DNA from: Candidatus Woesearchaeota archaeon
GTDB lineage: Archaea; Nanobdellota; Nanobdellia; Woesearchaeales; UBA10216
Assembly: GCA_023269295.1 (NCBI GenBank)
Contig: JAHFTU010000025.1
Span: forward strand, 1-14,100
Direction: 5' to 3'
DNA: 14,100 bases
Below are positions 1 through 6,505 of this stretch, one piece after another. Positions within the stretch are counted from its first letter, which is position 1. Every line of letters begins with the position of its first letter. A model generated the notes under the pieces. The model made no database searches and was not told the DNA's origin. It saw nothing but the letters and a program-made list of their open reading frames with translations. The position numbers and the translations under genes are program-made.

Positions 1-83
1 GCGAATATGGCTGCCAATATGTCCTGAGTGGCGGTTCTCTCTTGCAACAGCTGTTCTTTTTTTGCAACTCTTGTTCTTTTCAT
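1..83 (-). CDS. 5' end of an unidentified gene, cut by the window edge
   Basis: On the minus strand an ATG at 83-81 opens a frame with no stop to the window edge (27 codons, beginning MKRTRVAKKEQLLQER and ending with a hydrophobic ILAAIF). A good archaeal TATA box lies about 29 bases upstream (108-117), so the ATG would sit almost at the transcription start, as for most genes in this window. The N-terminus is basic and probably helical; this is too little to assign a family. The short open frame alone would be weak evidence, and the promoter spacing is the main support. The first 40 bases of coding sequence hold two near-identical 19-base repeats and a palindrome precedes the start, described separately. 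Confidence 0.45.
   Translation of the reverse strand, partial: MKRTRVAKKEQLLQERTATQDILAAIF
42..80. repeat. Two 19-base direct repeats, 20-base period
   Basis: TTGCAAC-N3-TGTTCTTTT occurs at 42-60 and again at 62-80, differing only in the three N positions. The copies fall inside the predicted coding start of the left-edge gene but in different frames (period 20, not a multiple of 3), so they are not a peptide repeat. Each contains the AGAACA half-site (minus strand) also found in the palindrome at 83-98. Confidence 0.5.
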
Positions 84-98
84 AGAACAAATGTTCTA
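83..98. promoter_or_regulatory. Palindrome at the predicted start of the left-edge gene
   Basis: TAGAACA, two bases, TGTTCTA: a perfect inverted repeat with 7-base arms. It lies between the minus-strand TATA box (108-117) and the ATG at 83, over the expected transcription start. This is where an archaeal repressor operator would sit. The half-site AGAACA recurs twice more downstream (minus strand). The operator role is inference. Confidence 0.35.
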
Positions 99-107
99 TT
101 TATGTAA

Positions 108-117
108 CTATATAAAC
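108..117 (-). promoter_or_regulatory. TATA box for the left-edge gene
   Basis: On the minus strand the sequence reads CGAAAAGTTTATATAG: an A-rich BRE-like stretch followed by a TATA box. Its centre is about 29 bases from the ATG at 83. The same arrangement is seen before the GNAT gene (AAAAGCTTTATATG). Read on the plus strand it would face into the end of the convergent gene at 160-390, so the minus orientation is preferred. Confidence 0.5.
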
Positions 118-133
118 TTTTCGGCTGCCTGAG

Positions 134-140
134 AAAAAAA
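134..140 (-). terminator. T-run after the small basic protein gene
   Basis: Seven consecutive T on the minus strand, about 20 bases beyond the stop codon of the gene at 160-390 and before the next minus-strand promoter. Archaeal RNA polymerase terminates at such U-tracts without needing a hairpin. Confidence 0.4.
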
Positions 141-159
141 GCTAGAAATCCGCTGCAGC

Positions 160-390
160 TCATCGCTTGCTTCGCATCCTTCGCTCTGACAGCTCTTTTG
201 TGGGCGGGTTCCTGTTGCGCCTGAGGAACATGTCAATCCTGTCCTGGTCCTCCTGCTTCTGCTTGTTCTGCTCCTCGGTGAGGTCAGGCATTGCGATGTC
301 GACCGTGCTCGGCTTTTCCTTCTGGAACTTTGCGTACCTCAGCGCCTTTGCGCTTATTTTCTTTTCCTTCTTCTTGCTTTTCTTGCTCAT
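160..390 (-). CDS. Small, highly charged hypothetical protein (76 aa)
   Basis: The protein starts with a lysine-dense stretch (MSKKSKKKEKK), continues through a mixed-charge, probably helical middle, and ends in an Arg-rich tail (LRRNRN near 56-61 and RRMRSKR at the end). There is no Cys, Trp, signal peptide or membrane segment. The charge suggests a soluble nucleic-acid- or ribosome-associated protein, but no family is recognised. The ATG at 390 was chosen over a longer frame running up to 717 because that extension overlaps the well-supported ccdA gene antiparallel in codon terms, and because a TATA-like box (421-431) lies about 36 bases upstream. A T-run terminator follows the stop. The gene is tandem with ccdA, 41 bases away. 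Confidence 0.6.
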   Translation of the reverse strand: MSKKSKKKEKKISAKALRYAKFQKEKPSTVDIAMPDLTEEQNKQKQEDQDRIDMFLRRNRNPPTKELSERRMRSKR

Positions 391-420
391 GGTCCTTTCA
401 TGGCTGGAAATTTTGTGCTG

Positions 421-431
421 GTTTATAAAAT
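421..431 (-). promoter_or_regulatory. TATA-like box for the small basic protein gene
   Basis: Minus-strand TTTTATAAAC, directly after the ccdA stop codon and about 36 bases from the ATG at 390. The expected transcription start is near 399, leaving a leader of about 9 bases that contains AAAGGA. It is weaker than the other boxes in the window, and the gene could also be co-transcribed with ccdA. Confidence 0.4.
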
Positions 432-1148
432 TTACGGCTTTACCAAGCTCCCGGCAAAGGCAAGGTTTGCTATCCTTGGAAGCTGGTTTGTGAAGATAAG
501 TATTCCAAGCAGTATCAGTATTATTCCGGCTGCGATAGTTACGTACTTCATTGCGCCTTCGTATCGTTTTATGAGCCTTGTTGCCTGTGACGTGAACAGC
601 CCCACGGCCAGGAATGGGATGCCGAGCCCGAGCCCGTAGGCAAAGAGCAGCGCAAACGCAATCGTTGGCCTGGTCAGCGCAAGCGTGAGTACTGCTCCCA
701 GTATTGCGCCCACGCACGGCGTCCAGCCAACGGCAAATGCTGCGCCGAACAGGAAAGAGGTGAGGTAGCTTGGCTTTAGCCCTTTGAGCCTGAGCTTGTG
801 CTCCTGCTGCAGGAAAGCCGGCTTTATCACGCCCAGAAGCACGAGCCCCAGCAGTATTATTACAACTCCGGCAACCTTTGTGAGAACGTCTTTCAGCATG
901 TATGACACATTAAGAAGCACGCTGTTGATTAGCGCGCCGAGCAGCGCGAACACGAGCGTGAATCCCACAACAAACAGCAAGGTGTTGGTGAAGATTGCGA
1001 CTTTCGCTTTCCTGCTGTCCTCCTTTATTTCTGCAGCTGCAGTGCCGGACAGGTACGCAATGAAAGCAGGGACGAGTGGAAGAACGCACGGCGACAGGAA
1101 CGACGCGAGCCCCGCAATGAAGGCGATGAAGATTGTTATCTCAGCCAT
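432..1148 (-). CDS. ccdA: CcdA/DsbD-type transmembrane electron transporter
   Basis: Multi-pass membrane protein (238 aa) that carries reducing equivalents from cytoplasmic thioredoxin across the membrane to extracytoplasmic thiol proteins. The two family signatures are present: LSPCVLPLVP (Cys21) in the first membrane helix and GWTPCVGAIL (Cys145) in the fourth; these cysteines form the redox-active pair. Six hydrophobic segments can be placed at about 5-33, 50-80, 88-110, 128-158, 163-190 and 200-225, the usual number for stand-alone CcdA. The gene starts 15 bases after the stop of a thioredoxin-like lipoprotein gene, with a purine-rich AAAGG-containing site between them, so the two form an operon. 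The lipoprotein is the probable extracytoplasmic acceptor. The family is clear; the partner assignment is inference from the neighbourhood. Confidence 0.93.
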   Translation of the reverse strand: MAEITIFIAFIAGLASFLSPCVLPLVPAFIAYLSGTAAAEIKEDSRKAKVAIFTNTLLFVVGFTLVFALLGALINSVLLNVSYMLKDVLTKVAGVVIILLGLVLLGVIKPAFLQQEHKLRLKGLKPSYLTSFLFGAAFAVGWTPCVGAILGAVLTLALTRPTIAFALLFAYGLGLGIPFLAVGLFTSQATRLIKRYEGAMKYVTIAAGIILILLGILIFTNQLPRIANLAFAGSLVKP

Positions 1149-1163
1149 TTTGCGCCTTTACCT

Positions 1164-1643
1164 TTATTGGCCAATTGAGCTTTCTATTTGCTCCAGTATT
1201 TCTTGCTCGCTTGATGGCCCCTTATAGCTTCTCGACAGGACAGTCTCGTTTGGCAAAATTACGAGCTTGGTGTGCTGGTAAGGCACGTTAAATTTCTTTG
1301 CCAGCGCCTTTTCATTGGCGTCCGTATGGTCGTCGTTGAAGTTTACCTGGAAGCCAATGACGTTACCATCCTCAAGGGCGTTGAAAGCAGCTTTTATGTT
1401 TGGCCCTTCAGACTTGCAGATGGGGCACCAGTTTGCATAAAAGTCCAGGAAAACAAATTTTCCATCCTTCAGCGCAGCATCGTAAGATTCCTTGTCAAAC
1501 TCGTAGAAGTTTTTTGCAAGCTGTTGTGGATTAGCTGATGTTGGCGAGTTTGCTGCAGCCTTTGTTTGCCCTGAAGTGCAGCCGGAAACAAGAACTATTG
1601 CAATTATAAGCAGGATAGCAGCCATTGAAGCATTTTTTTCCAT
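1164..1643 (-). CDS. Thioredoxin-like lipoprotein (membrane-anchored thiol redox protein)
   Basis: The 159-aa protein has a hydrophobic N-terminal helix (about 7-19) ending in a lipobox-like VSGC with Cys22, so it is probably exported and lipid-anchored. A Ser/Ala/Pro-rich linker (23-42) leads to a thioredoxin fold carrying the active site WCPIC (Cys73, Cys76). Thioredoxin normally has a cis-proline before a Thr in strand 3 (as in GxPT); here the aligned segment is VPYQHT, with His124 in that position. It is co-transcribed with ccdA and is likely the outer-face partner that receives electrons from it, perhaps for disulfide reduction or repair of secreted proteins. The ATG at 1643 coincides with the expected transcription start from the TATA box at 1665-1676. 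An internal Met7 is possible but would leave a shorter n-region. Confidence 0.88.
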   Translation of the reverse strand: MEKNASMAAILLIIAIVLVSGCTSGQTKAAANSPTSANPQQLAKNFYEFDKESYDAALKDGKFVFLDFYANWCPICKSEGPNIKAAFNALEDGNVIGFQVNFNDDHTDANEKALAKKFNVPYQHTKLVILPNETVLSRSYKGPSSEQEILEQIESSIGQ

Positions 1644-1664
1644 GCGGAGACAGGAAGAAAGGTT

Positions 1665-1676
1665 CTATTTATACTT
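1665..1676 (-). promoter_or_regulatory. TATA box for the thioredoxin-ccdA operon
   Basis: Minus-strand AAGTATAAATAG, centred about 27 bases upstream of the ATG at 1643, predicting a leaderless transcript. Confidence 0.65.
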
Positions 1677-1732
1677 ATTCTTCCTCTTTCCTTTCATGCC
1701 ACAGGTTTATCACCCAATCGTTTGTTCAAAAA

Positions 1733-1742
1733 CTTTAAATAA
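1733..1742 (+). promoter_or_regulatory. TATA box for the four-CxxC zinc protein gene
   Basis: CTTTAAATAA preceded by AAAAA (BRE-like). Its centre is about 27 bases before the ATG at 1765, so the transcript should be leaderless. It is divergent from the thioredoxin promoter within a 121-base intergenic region. Confidence 0.7.
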
Positions 1743-1764
1743 CCTTTGCAGCAGATTTCTTTCT

Positions 1765-2196
1765 ATGGCTCTCAAGCAACCCGAATCAATGGATGAGTGC
1801 ATTTACTTCACGCAGCGCTCCCTTGAGAATGGGAAAGGCAGCGTGAGGGTGTGGGTTTTCAAGCAGGCCTGCCCCGAGTGCAGGAAGGCCATCATGGGCA
1901 AGCCCCGCGACAAGAAGGGGAAGGTTCGGGTCAGGGCCAAGGAATATGTTTGCCCGGGCTGCGGCTACACTCTTGAAAAGAAGGCGTATGAGGAGTCTTC
2001 AACAGCAAATGCAGAGTACACCTGCCCGGCTTGTGGCCACAGCGGCGAGGCTCAGGCTCCTTTCAAGAGGAAGAGCATTGAGGGCATCCCAACGCTGCGC
2101 TTCCAGTGCTCAAAGTGCAAGGCCAACATTGACGTCACCAAGAAGCTCAAGGAAAAGAAGAAGGGTAAGGGCGGCGTTCAGGATGAGGATATTTGA
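1765..2196 (+). CDS. Zinc-ribbon protein with four CxxC pairs, function unknown
   Basis: The 143-aa protein has four evenly spread CxxC motifs: CPEC (36-39), CPGC (63-66), CPAC (87-90) and CSKC (115-118). This is enough for two four-cysteine zinc sites, most simply two tandem zinc ribbons pairing 36/39 with 63/66 and 87/90 with 115/118. The linkers and C-terminus are strongly basic (for example KGKVRVRAK and KKLKEKKKGKG), which suggests nucleic-acid or ribosome binding. No catalytic motif is visible. The start at 1765 is fixed by the TATA box; the frame continues upstream to 1576, but that extension runs through the divergent thioredoxin promoter and gene. A TTTTTCTT stretch about 15 bases after the stop may terminate it. 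The domain type is seen directly; the role is not known. Confidence 0.85.
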   Translation: MALKQPESMDECIYFTQRSLENGKGSVRVWVFKQACPECRKAIMGKPRDKKGKVRVRAKEYVCPGCGYTLEKKAYEESSTANAEYTCPACGHSGEAQAPFKRKSIEGIPTLRFQCSKCKANIDVTKKLKEKKKGKGGVQDEDI

Positions 2197-2228
2197 TGGT
2201 GTCAGAAACAACCTTTTTCTTACAAAAG

Positions 2229-2239
2229 CTTTATATGAA
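2229..2239 (+). promoter_or_regulatory. TATA box for the GNAT-like gene
   Basis: AAAAGCTTTATATGA, centred about 27-29 bases before the ATG at 2263, predicting a leaderless mRNA. Confidence 0.7.
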
Positions 2240-2262
2240 AATTTGCAATACCCTTAGTTAAA

Positions 2263-2883
2263 ATGCCTCTTGAGAATCTTATTGACCTTCGACTTATGGT
2301 GATGCAGCCTTCTGAAGCTCCTGCTACGGCCAACATACTTAAAAAAGCCCATTCAAGCTGGTCTGAGGTTTCTGCCGAATTTTATGACACCCACATTTTG
2401 CCAGGCTTTGCAGCTGCTCTTCAAGAAAGCTTTGCAATAGTTGGAAGGGTCAACGGCGCAATCCGTGCAGCTTACGAGCCTCCGAATTTTGCAGTGGAAG
2501 GCGATACAGTTATTTTTGGTAAAACCAAATCTCAGGGGATTTGGCAAACTAGTTATAGCGGAGCTGACGATTATTTTGCTGCTGAACCTGAAAGACGCGG
2601 TTACGGCAGTGCTTTCTTCCTCGCTTTTGCTAGAACGCTTGATCAGTTGGCTTCGGAACTTTGTCAGCCTGTTGTTCATAGAATTCAAGCTACCCATCGT
2701 AGCAAAAATTTCTTTGAAAGGTTAGGTTATAATGAAATACACTCCTCAAGGGGTTTGCAATTTGACTATCACCTTGTTGAGAGGCGACACTTGCCAGTTA
2801 CGCATATATTGTCGGATTCGGAGAGAGAAGTTGTGGCAGCCTTGCGTTCTAAGGCGCTTGAGGCTAACAAACAATTTAAATAA
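2263..2883 (+). CDS. GNAT-like N-acetyltransferase
   Basis: The 206-aa protein carries a recognisable acetyl-CoA-binding turn, ERRGYGSAFF at about 110-119 (the R/QxxGxG/A motif of GNATs), followed by a helix. Further on is the motif-B-like THRSKNFFERLGY (144-156), in which an FFERLGY ending is typical of the family. The first 100 residues hold the more variable substrate-side region. The substrate cannot be inferred: no conserved neighbour gives a clue and the gene appears to be a single-gene unit. Its codon use looks somewhat more AT-rich than that of metG downstream, so transfer is possible but unproven. The last codons and stop overlap the TATA box of metG. Confidence 0.65.
   Translation: MPLENLIDLRLMVMQPSEAPATANILKKAHSSWSEVSAEFYDTHILPGFAAALQESFAIVGRVNGAIRAAYEPPNFAVEGDTVIFGKTKSQGIWQTSYSGADDYFAAEPERRGYGSAFFLAFARTLDQLASELCQPVVHRIQATHRSKNFFERLGYNEIHSSRGLQFDYHLVERRHLPVTHILSDSEREVVAALRSKALEANKQFK
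2872..2883 (+). promoter_or_regulatory. TATA box for metG, inside the end of the GNAT gene
   Basis: CAATTTAAATAA, centred about 28-29 bases before the metG ATG at 2907. It overlaps the final codons and stop of the preceding gene, so metG has its own promoter despite the 23-base gap. Confidence 0.65.
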
Positions 2884-2906
2884 CCCTCTCCGCTTTCTTT
2901 TTCTTT

Positions 2907-5138
2907 ATGGTAAAAGCTTCTGCATCGCAAACGAAAGGGAAAATACTCGTCACCGCGGCGCTGCCGTATGCGAACGGCCCGATTCATCTTGGGCACCTTG
3001 TCGAGTACATCCAGGCAGACATATTTGTGAGGTTCCTGAAGCTGCTCGGCAGGGATGTTGTTTTCGCCTGTGCTGATGACACCCATGGCACGCCCATTGA
3101 GCTTGCGGCTGCAAAGGAGAAGATAAAGCCTGAGGAGCTTATTCAGAAATATTATGATGAGCACACAGCTGATTTTGCCTCTTTTTTCATAGACTTTGAT
3201 GTCTACCACTCGACCAACAGCCCTGAGAACAAGTTTTACAGCGATTTATTTTTCAACAGGCTTAATGAGAAGGGCTTTATCCAGCAGCGCCTGGTTGAGC
3301 TTACTTACTGCGAGAACGACAAGCGCTACCTGCCTGACAGGTATGTGAAGGGCAAGTGCCCAAAGTGCGGCGCTGAGGACCAGTACGGCGACCAGTGCGA
3401 GAAGTGCAACGCAACCTACCAGCCGATTGACCTCATAGAGCCTCACTGCTCACTCTGCGGCACTGCCCCGGTGAGGAAGCAGTCGCTGCATTATTTCTTC
3501 AAGCTCAGCGCTTTCTCGCAGCATCTGCAGCAGTGGCTTGAAGGCAACAGGAATATCCAGGGCGACGTGAGGCACTTTGTTGAGAGCTGGATTAAGTCTG
3601 GCCTGCAGGACTGGGACATCTCCCGGGATGGTCCTTATTTTGGCTTTAAGATACCTGGCGAGAGCAACAAGTACTACTATGTCTGGCTTGATGCGCCCAT
3701 TGGCTACATTGCGGCAACAGAAAAATACTGCAGGGAAAACGTCAATAAGACCGCGCTTGAGGCTTACTGGCAAAACAAGGATGCAACTATAATTCACTTC
3801 ATTGGCAAGGACATAATATATTTTCATTTCCTGTTCTGGCCTGCCATGCTCACGGCTGCCGGCTTTAACCTTCCTTCAGACTTTGCGGTGCACGGCCACC
3901 TGACTATAAATGGCGAGAAGATGTCAAAGTCCCGCGGCAACTTCCTCACGGCAAAGGATTACCTTGCGGTTCCAGGGCACGAGCCTGAGTTCCTTAGGTT
4001 TTACTACGCCTCCCACCTGACCAAGTCAGTGAGCGACATAAACCTTGATTTTGATGATTTTAAGGGGAAGACCAACAACGACTTAGTCAGCAACATAGCC
4101 AACTTTGTGCACCGGACTTTGGTTTTTCTCAACAACAATTTTGATTCAAGGCTTGAGCCGCTCGGGAATGATGAGAAGTTTTTCCTGCAGCAGCTCCAGC
4201 CAAAGTACGACAGCATTGTCAAGAATTACTCCGAGTATAATTTTCGGGATGCTGTGAGGGAGCTTCTTGAGCTTAGCAGCATTGGCAACCGCTATTTTCA
4301 GGAAAACCAGCCTTGGCAGCTCGTCAAGGCCGACAAGAAAAAGTGCCACAGGGTTGTTTCGGTAGCAGCCCAGATGGTAAGGGACCTCATGCTGCTCTCT
4401 TTCCCAATCCTGCCAAAGTATTCTGAGAAAATCCTGCGGCTGTTTGGCTACGAAAATTTTGGAACGCTTGGCCTGGCTGACCTTGGCAAGTTTCCCTCTG
4501 CAAAGAAGCTCTATCCTGCGAGGATTGTCTTTGCTCCTATTGAGGAAACCATTGCCTTGGCTCCTGTTTTTCCGGCTGTGCTTAAGGTTGGAAAGATTGA
4601 GGAAATAACAGAGCATCCCGATGCGGACAAGCTTTACGTGTTGACGGTTGATTTGGGGAGCAGGGGCGGCGGCAGGATTGAAGATGGCGAAATAGGCAGT
4701 GATAATGCTGCTGAAGAAAAAGCCGAGAAACCTGAAAAAAGTGAAAAGGAGCGAAAGCACAGGATTATCCAGCTCGTTGCGGGCCTCAGGGCTTATTACA
4801 GGAAGGACGAGCTGCTGGGGAAGAAGATTGTTGTTGTTTCAAACCTCAAGCACGCAAAGCTTCGCGGCTATGAAAGCCATGGCATGCTTCTTGCCGCTGA
4901 TGACGGGAGCAGGGTTGTCGTGGTTTCGCCGCAGGATTCCGACCCAGGCGACTTGGTCTTCCCGGAAGGCTCGGATGCTGAGAAAATACTTGCGAACAGG
5001 AAGCAGCTTGCAATTGACGAGTTTTACAGGCTTAACCTCAGGGTTAAGGATGAGAAAGTCGTTTATGGCGCCAAGCCCCTGAAAACAAGGAAGGAAATAA
5101 TTTCTGTTGATGCCGCAGATGACGCTGTTGTGAGATGA
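2907..5138 (+). CDS. metG: Methionyl-tRNA synthetase with fused C-terminal tRNA-binding domain
   Basis: Cytoplasmic enzyme that charges tRNA-Met with methionine using ATP (743 aa). The class I signatures are YANGPIHLGHL (21-31, HIGH motif) and GEKMSKSRGN (337-346, KMSKS). The connective domain carries a zinc knuckle with Cys151, 154, 164 and 167. A second knuckle seems degenerate: Cys181 and Cys184 are present, but the matching upstream pair reads YCENDK (Cys135, with Asp at 138). An anticodon-binding helical domain follows (about 390-540). From about 555 to 690 there is an Arc1p/EMAP-II-type OB-fold (KVGKIEEITEHPDADKL; later VSNLKHAKLRGYESHGM), which dimerises and binds tRNA. This OB-fold is interrupted by a Lys/Glu-rich insertion at about 585-617. 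A leaderless start is predicted from the TATA box. Confidence 0.96.
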   Translation: MVKASASQTKGKILVTAALPYANGPIHLGHLVEYIQADIFVRFLKLLGRDVVFACADDTHGTPIELAAAKEKIKPEELIQKYYDEHTADFASFFIDFDVYHSTNSPENKFYSDLFFNRLNEKGFIQQRLVELTYCENDKRYLPDRYVKGKCPKCGAEDQYGDQCEKCNATYQPIDLIEPHCSLCGTAPVRKQSLHYFFKLSAFSQHLQQWLEGNRNIQGDVRHFVESWIKSGLQDWDISRDGPYFGFKIPGESNKYYYVWLDAPIGYIAATEKYCRENVNKTALEAYWQNKDATIIHFIGKDIIYFHFLFWPAMLTAAGFNLPSDFAVHGHLTINGEKMSKSRGNFLTAKDYLAVPGHEPEFLRFYYASHLTKSVSDINLDFDDFKGKTNNDLVSNIANFVHRTLVFLNNNFDSRLEPLGNDEKFFLQQLQPKYDSIVKNYSEYNFRDAVRELLELSSIGNRYFQENQPWQLVKADKKKCHRVVSVAAQMVRDLMLLSFPILPKYSEKILRLFGYENFGTLGLADLGKFPSAKKLYPARIVFAPIEETIALAPVFPAVLKVGKIEEITEHPDADKLYVLTVDLGSRGGGRIEDGEIGSDNAAEEKAEKPEKSEKERKHRIIQLVAGLRAYYRKDELLGKKIVVVSNLKHAKLRGYESHGMLLAADDGSRVVVVSPQDSDPGDLVFPEGSDAEKILANRKQLAIDEFYRLNLRVKDEKVVYGAKPLKTRKEIISVDAADDAVVR

Positions 5139-5139
5139 C

Positions 5140-5147
5140 TTTTTTTT
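5140..5147 (+). terminator. T-run terminator after metG
   Basis: Eight consecutive T begin two bases after the metG stop codon, before the next promoter at 5170. This fits U-tract termination in archaea. Confidence 0.5.
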
Positions 5148-5169
5148 CAGAATTTTGAGCCACCAAAAA

Positions 5170-5181
5170 CTATTTAAATTG
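5170..5181 (+). promoter_or_regulatory. TATA box for the ZPR1-like gene
   Basis: AAAAACTATTTAAATTG, centred about 27 bases before the ATG at 5202. It decides the start: an in-frame GTG at 5181 overlaps the box and cannot be the start of this transcript. Confidence 0.7.
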
Positions 5182-5201
5182 TGTTGCAGAGATTTTCTTC
5201 C

Positions 5202-5807
5202 ATGGCGAAGCCAATTGGGAAGAAAGAAAATAAGGAAAGCGGCAATAGCGAGAGCAAAAAGGAGGATTCTAACGTCAGTGTCGTGATGGGCGAGCTCTGC
5301 CCCGTTTGCTCACAGAAATCCCTGTCGCTTACCGAGCGTGAGCAGGAGATTCCTTATTTTGGAAAGGTTTTGCTTTTTGCAATGACCTGCACCGGCTGCA
5401 AGTTCCACAAGGCAGACATTGAATGTACAGAGCAGAGGGAGTCTGCAAGGTACTCCATTGAAGTTTCAGGCTCTGGTGACATGCCCATCCGCGTTGTGAA
5501 GTCAAGCCAGGCAACTGTCAAGATTCCTTACGTCGCTGACATCATTCCCGGAGAAGCTTCGAATGGCTATGTTACAAACATTGAGGGCCTTCTTCAGAGG
5601 GTGAAGCACCAGGTTGAAGTCATCAGGGATACTGAGGAGGACCTGGAGGCTGTCCAGAAGGCAAAGAATATGGTTAAAAAAATCAACAGGTGCGTTTGGG
5701 GCGAGGAAAAGCTCAAGATCATCATAGAGGACCCGACCGGCAACAGCGCGATAATAAGCGACAAGGCGGTTGTGCAGAAAATGAAAGTAAAGGAAATGCA
5801 GCAGTAG
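5202..5807 (+). CDS. ZPR1-type zinc-finger domain protein
   Basis: The 201-aa protein matches the archaeal single-domain ZPR1 family. After a Lys/Ser-rich disordered N-terminus (1-27) comes a C4 zinc finger, ELCPVC (Cys33, Cys36) and MTCTGC (Cys63, Cys66). Then comes the characteristic ZPR1 beta-helical-hairpin region, including EVSGSGDMPIRVVKSSQATV, YVADIIPGEASNGYVTNIEGLLQR and a closing IEDPTGNSAI element. Eukaryotic ZPR1 proteins bind elongation factor 1A and help it fold; a similar role in archaea is plausible but not shown by the sequence. The gene is a single unit with its own promoter and converges on the ACT-domain gene, with only 9 bases between stop codons. Confidence 0.9.
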   Translation: MAKPIGKKENKESGNSESKKEDSNVSVVMGELCPVCSQKSLSLTEREQEIPYFGKVLLFAMTCTGCKFHKADIECTEQRESARYSIEVSGSGDMPIRVVKSSQATVKIPYVADIIPGEASNGYVTNIEGLLQRVKHQVEVIRDTEEDLEAVQKAKNMVKKINRCVWGEEKLKIIIEDPTGNSAIISDKAVVQKMKVKEMQQ

Positions 5808-5810
5808 AAA

Positions 5811-5827
5811 ACGCTTTTACTTTTTTT
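5811..5827. terminator. T-rich region between convergent genes
   Basis: TTTTACTTTTTTT (5815-5827) immediately follows the ZPR1-like gene and gives a plus-strand U-tract. AAAACGCTTTT (5808-5818) is self-complementary and gives a shorter minus-strand tract. The region overlaps the last codons of the ACT-domain gene and may serve both units. Confidence 0.4.
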
Positions 5828-6494
5828 CGCCGCTTTCGTCTATCAGCTCCTGCAGCGAGGCATAGGCTTTCATTGCGTCCTTTTTCTGGAATATCAGCGT
5901 GAGCTCAGTGGCGGCTGAAACTATTTCAAAGATGTTTATGTTGTCCCAATACAGTTTTCTTGTTACTGCAAAAATGACGCCGGGCGTGTAGGGAAAATCC
6001 TTGTCAAAGCTCATTGATACTGACACGAGGTTTCTTTCCCTTGTGGTAACCTGGCCCGCGCCGAGCTCTGAGATTGCGGCTGCCACTTTCTTCTCGCGCT
6101 TCTCGTTGGCTATTATTGAAACCTCATAGTTGCCGTGGATTATGTTGAAGGTGTCCCCGGCCCCGTAGTCGAATAACTTATAGAGTTCTTCAAGCTTTTT
6201 AAACAGCTGCGGCGACTTCTTGACAGAAAAGTACACGAGGTTTGTCTTCAGGGTTAGCTGGGTGTGCGGTTCAAATCGTATCGCCTTCACATCGTCCGCC
6301 TGCAGTGATTCGCTGTGCCTCCTTATCGCCATCATCACTGCAGCGTCGTTTATCTTTGCACCGTGCTCGAGTTCAACCTGCGGCTTTATCCTTTCCGCAA
6401 GGGCTGCAAAGCTTATGATGCCCTGGCGGAGCCCTTCCTGCAGCAGCGGCTTATCATTGACAAGCTTCTTGACTACGGCACTGACAGTTACCAT
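5817..6494 (-). CDS. Two-ACT-domain predicted regulator of amino-acid metabolism
   Basis: The 225-aa protein has a helical N-terminal region (about 1-65; LRQGIISFAALAERI then INDAAVMMAIRRHSE) that resembles a helix-turn-helix. A first ACT-like segment (about 80-150) and a clear C-terminal ACT domain (about 157-218) follow. The latter has TPGVIFAVTRKLYWDNINIF and EIVSAATELTLIF, which resemble the amino-acid-sensing domains of aspartokinase. No enzymatic domain is present. The family corresponds to archaeal ACT-domain proteins predicted to regulate amino-acid metabolism. The gene is divergent from lysC, so a lysine- or threonine-sensing regulator of the lysine cluster is a reasonable inference. 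The ATG at 6494 follows a leader of about 20 bases that contains a perfect palindrome (6506-6526). Confidence 0.82.
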   Translation of the reverse strand: MVTVSAVVKKLVNDKPLLQEGLRQGIISFAALAERIKPQVELEHGAKINDAAVMMAIRRHSESLQADDVKAIRFEPHTQLTLKTNLVYFSVKKSPQLFKKLEELYKLFDYGAGDTFNIIHGNYEVSIIANEKREKKVAAAISELGAGQVTTRERNLVSVSMSFDKDFPYTPGVIFAVTRKLYWDNINIFEIVSAATELTLIFQKKDAMKAYASLQELIDESGEKK

Positions 6495-6505
6495 TTTGTT
6501 TTGAT

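Noticed and set aside
42..80. CRISPR-like repeat pair
   Set aside because: Only two copies with essentially no spacer between them and no cas genes nearby.
391..717. N-terminal extension of the small basic protein frame
   Set aside because: It overlaps the ccdA coding region on the same strand in another frame and has a composition typical of a shadow frame.
1576..1764. Upstream extension of the zinc-protein frame
   Set aside because: It crosses the divergent thioredoxin gene and promoter; the TATA box at 1733 puts the transcript start at 1765.
4146..4760. Long open frame antisense to metG (204 codons)
   Set aside because: It lies entirely within the conserved synthetase coding region, has no promoter or family features, and is a codon-bias shadow.
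5181..5201. GTG start seven codons upstream for the ZPR1-like gene
   Set aside because: It overlaps the TATA box and would lie upstream of the predicted transcription start.
6268..6277. GGTTCAAATC, resembling the T-arm of a tRNA
   Set aside because: It lies inside the ACT-domain coding sequence and no acceptor, D or anticodon arm can be built around it.
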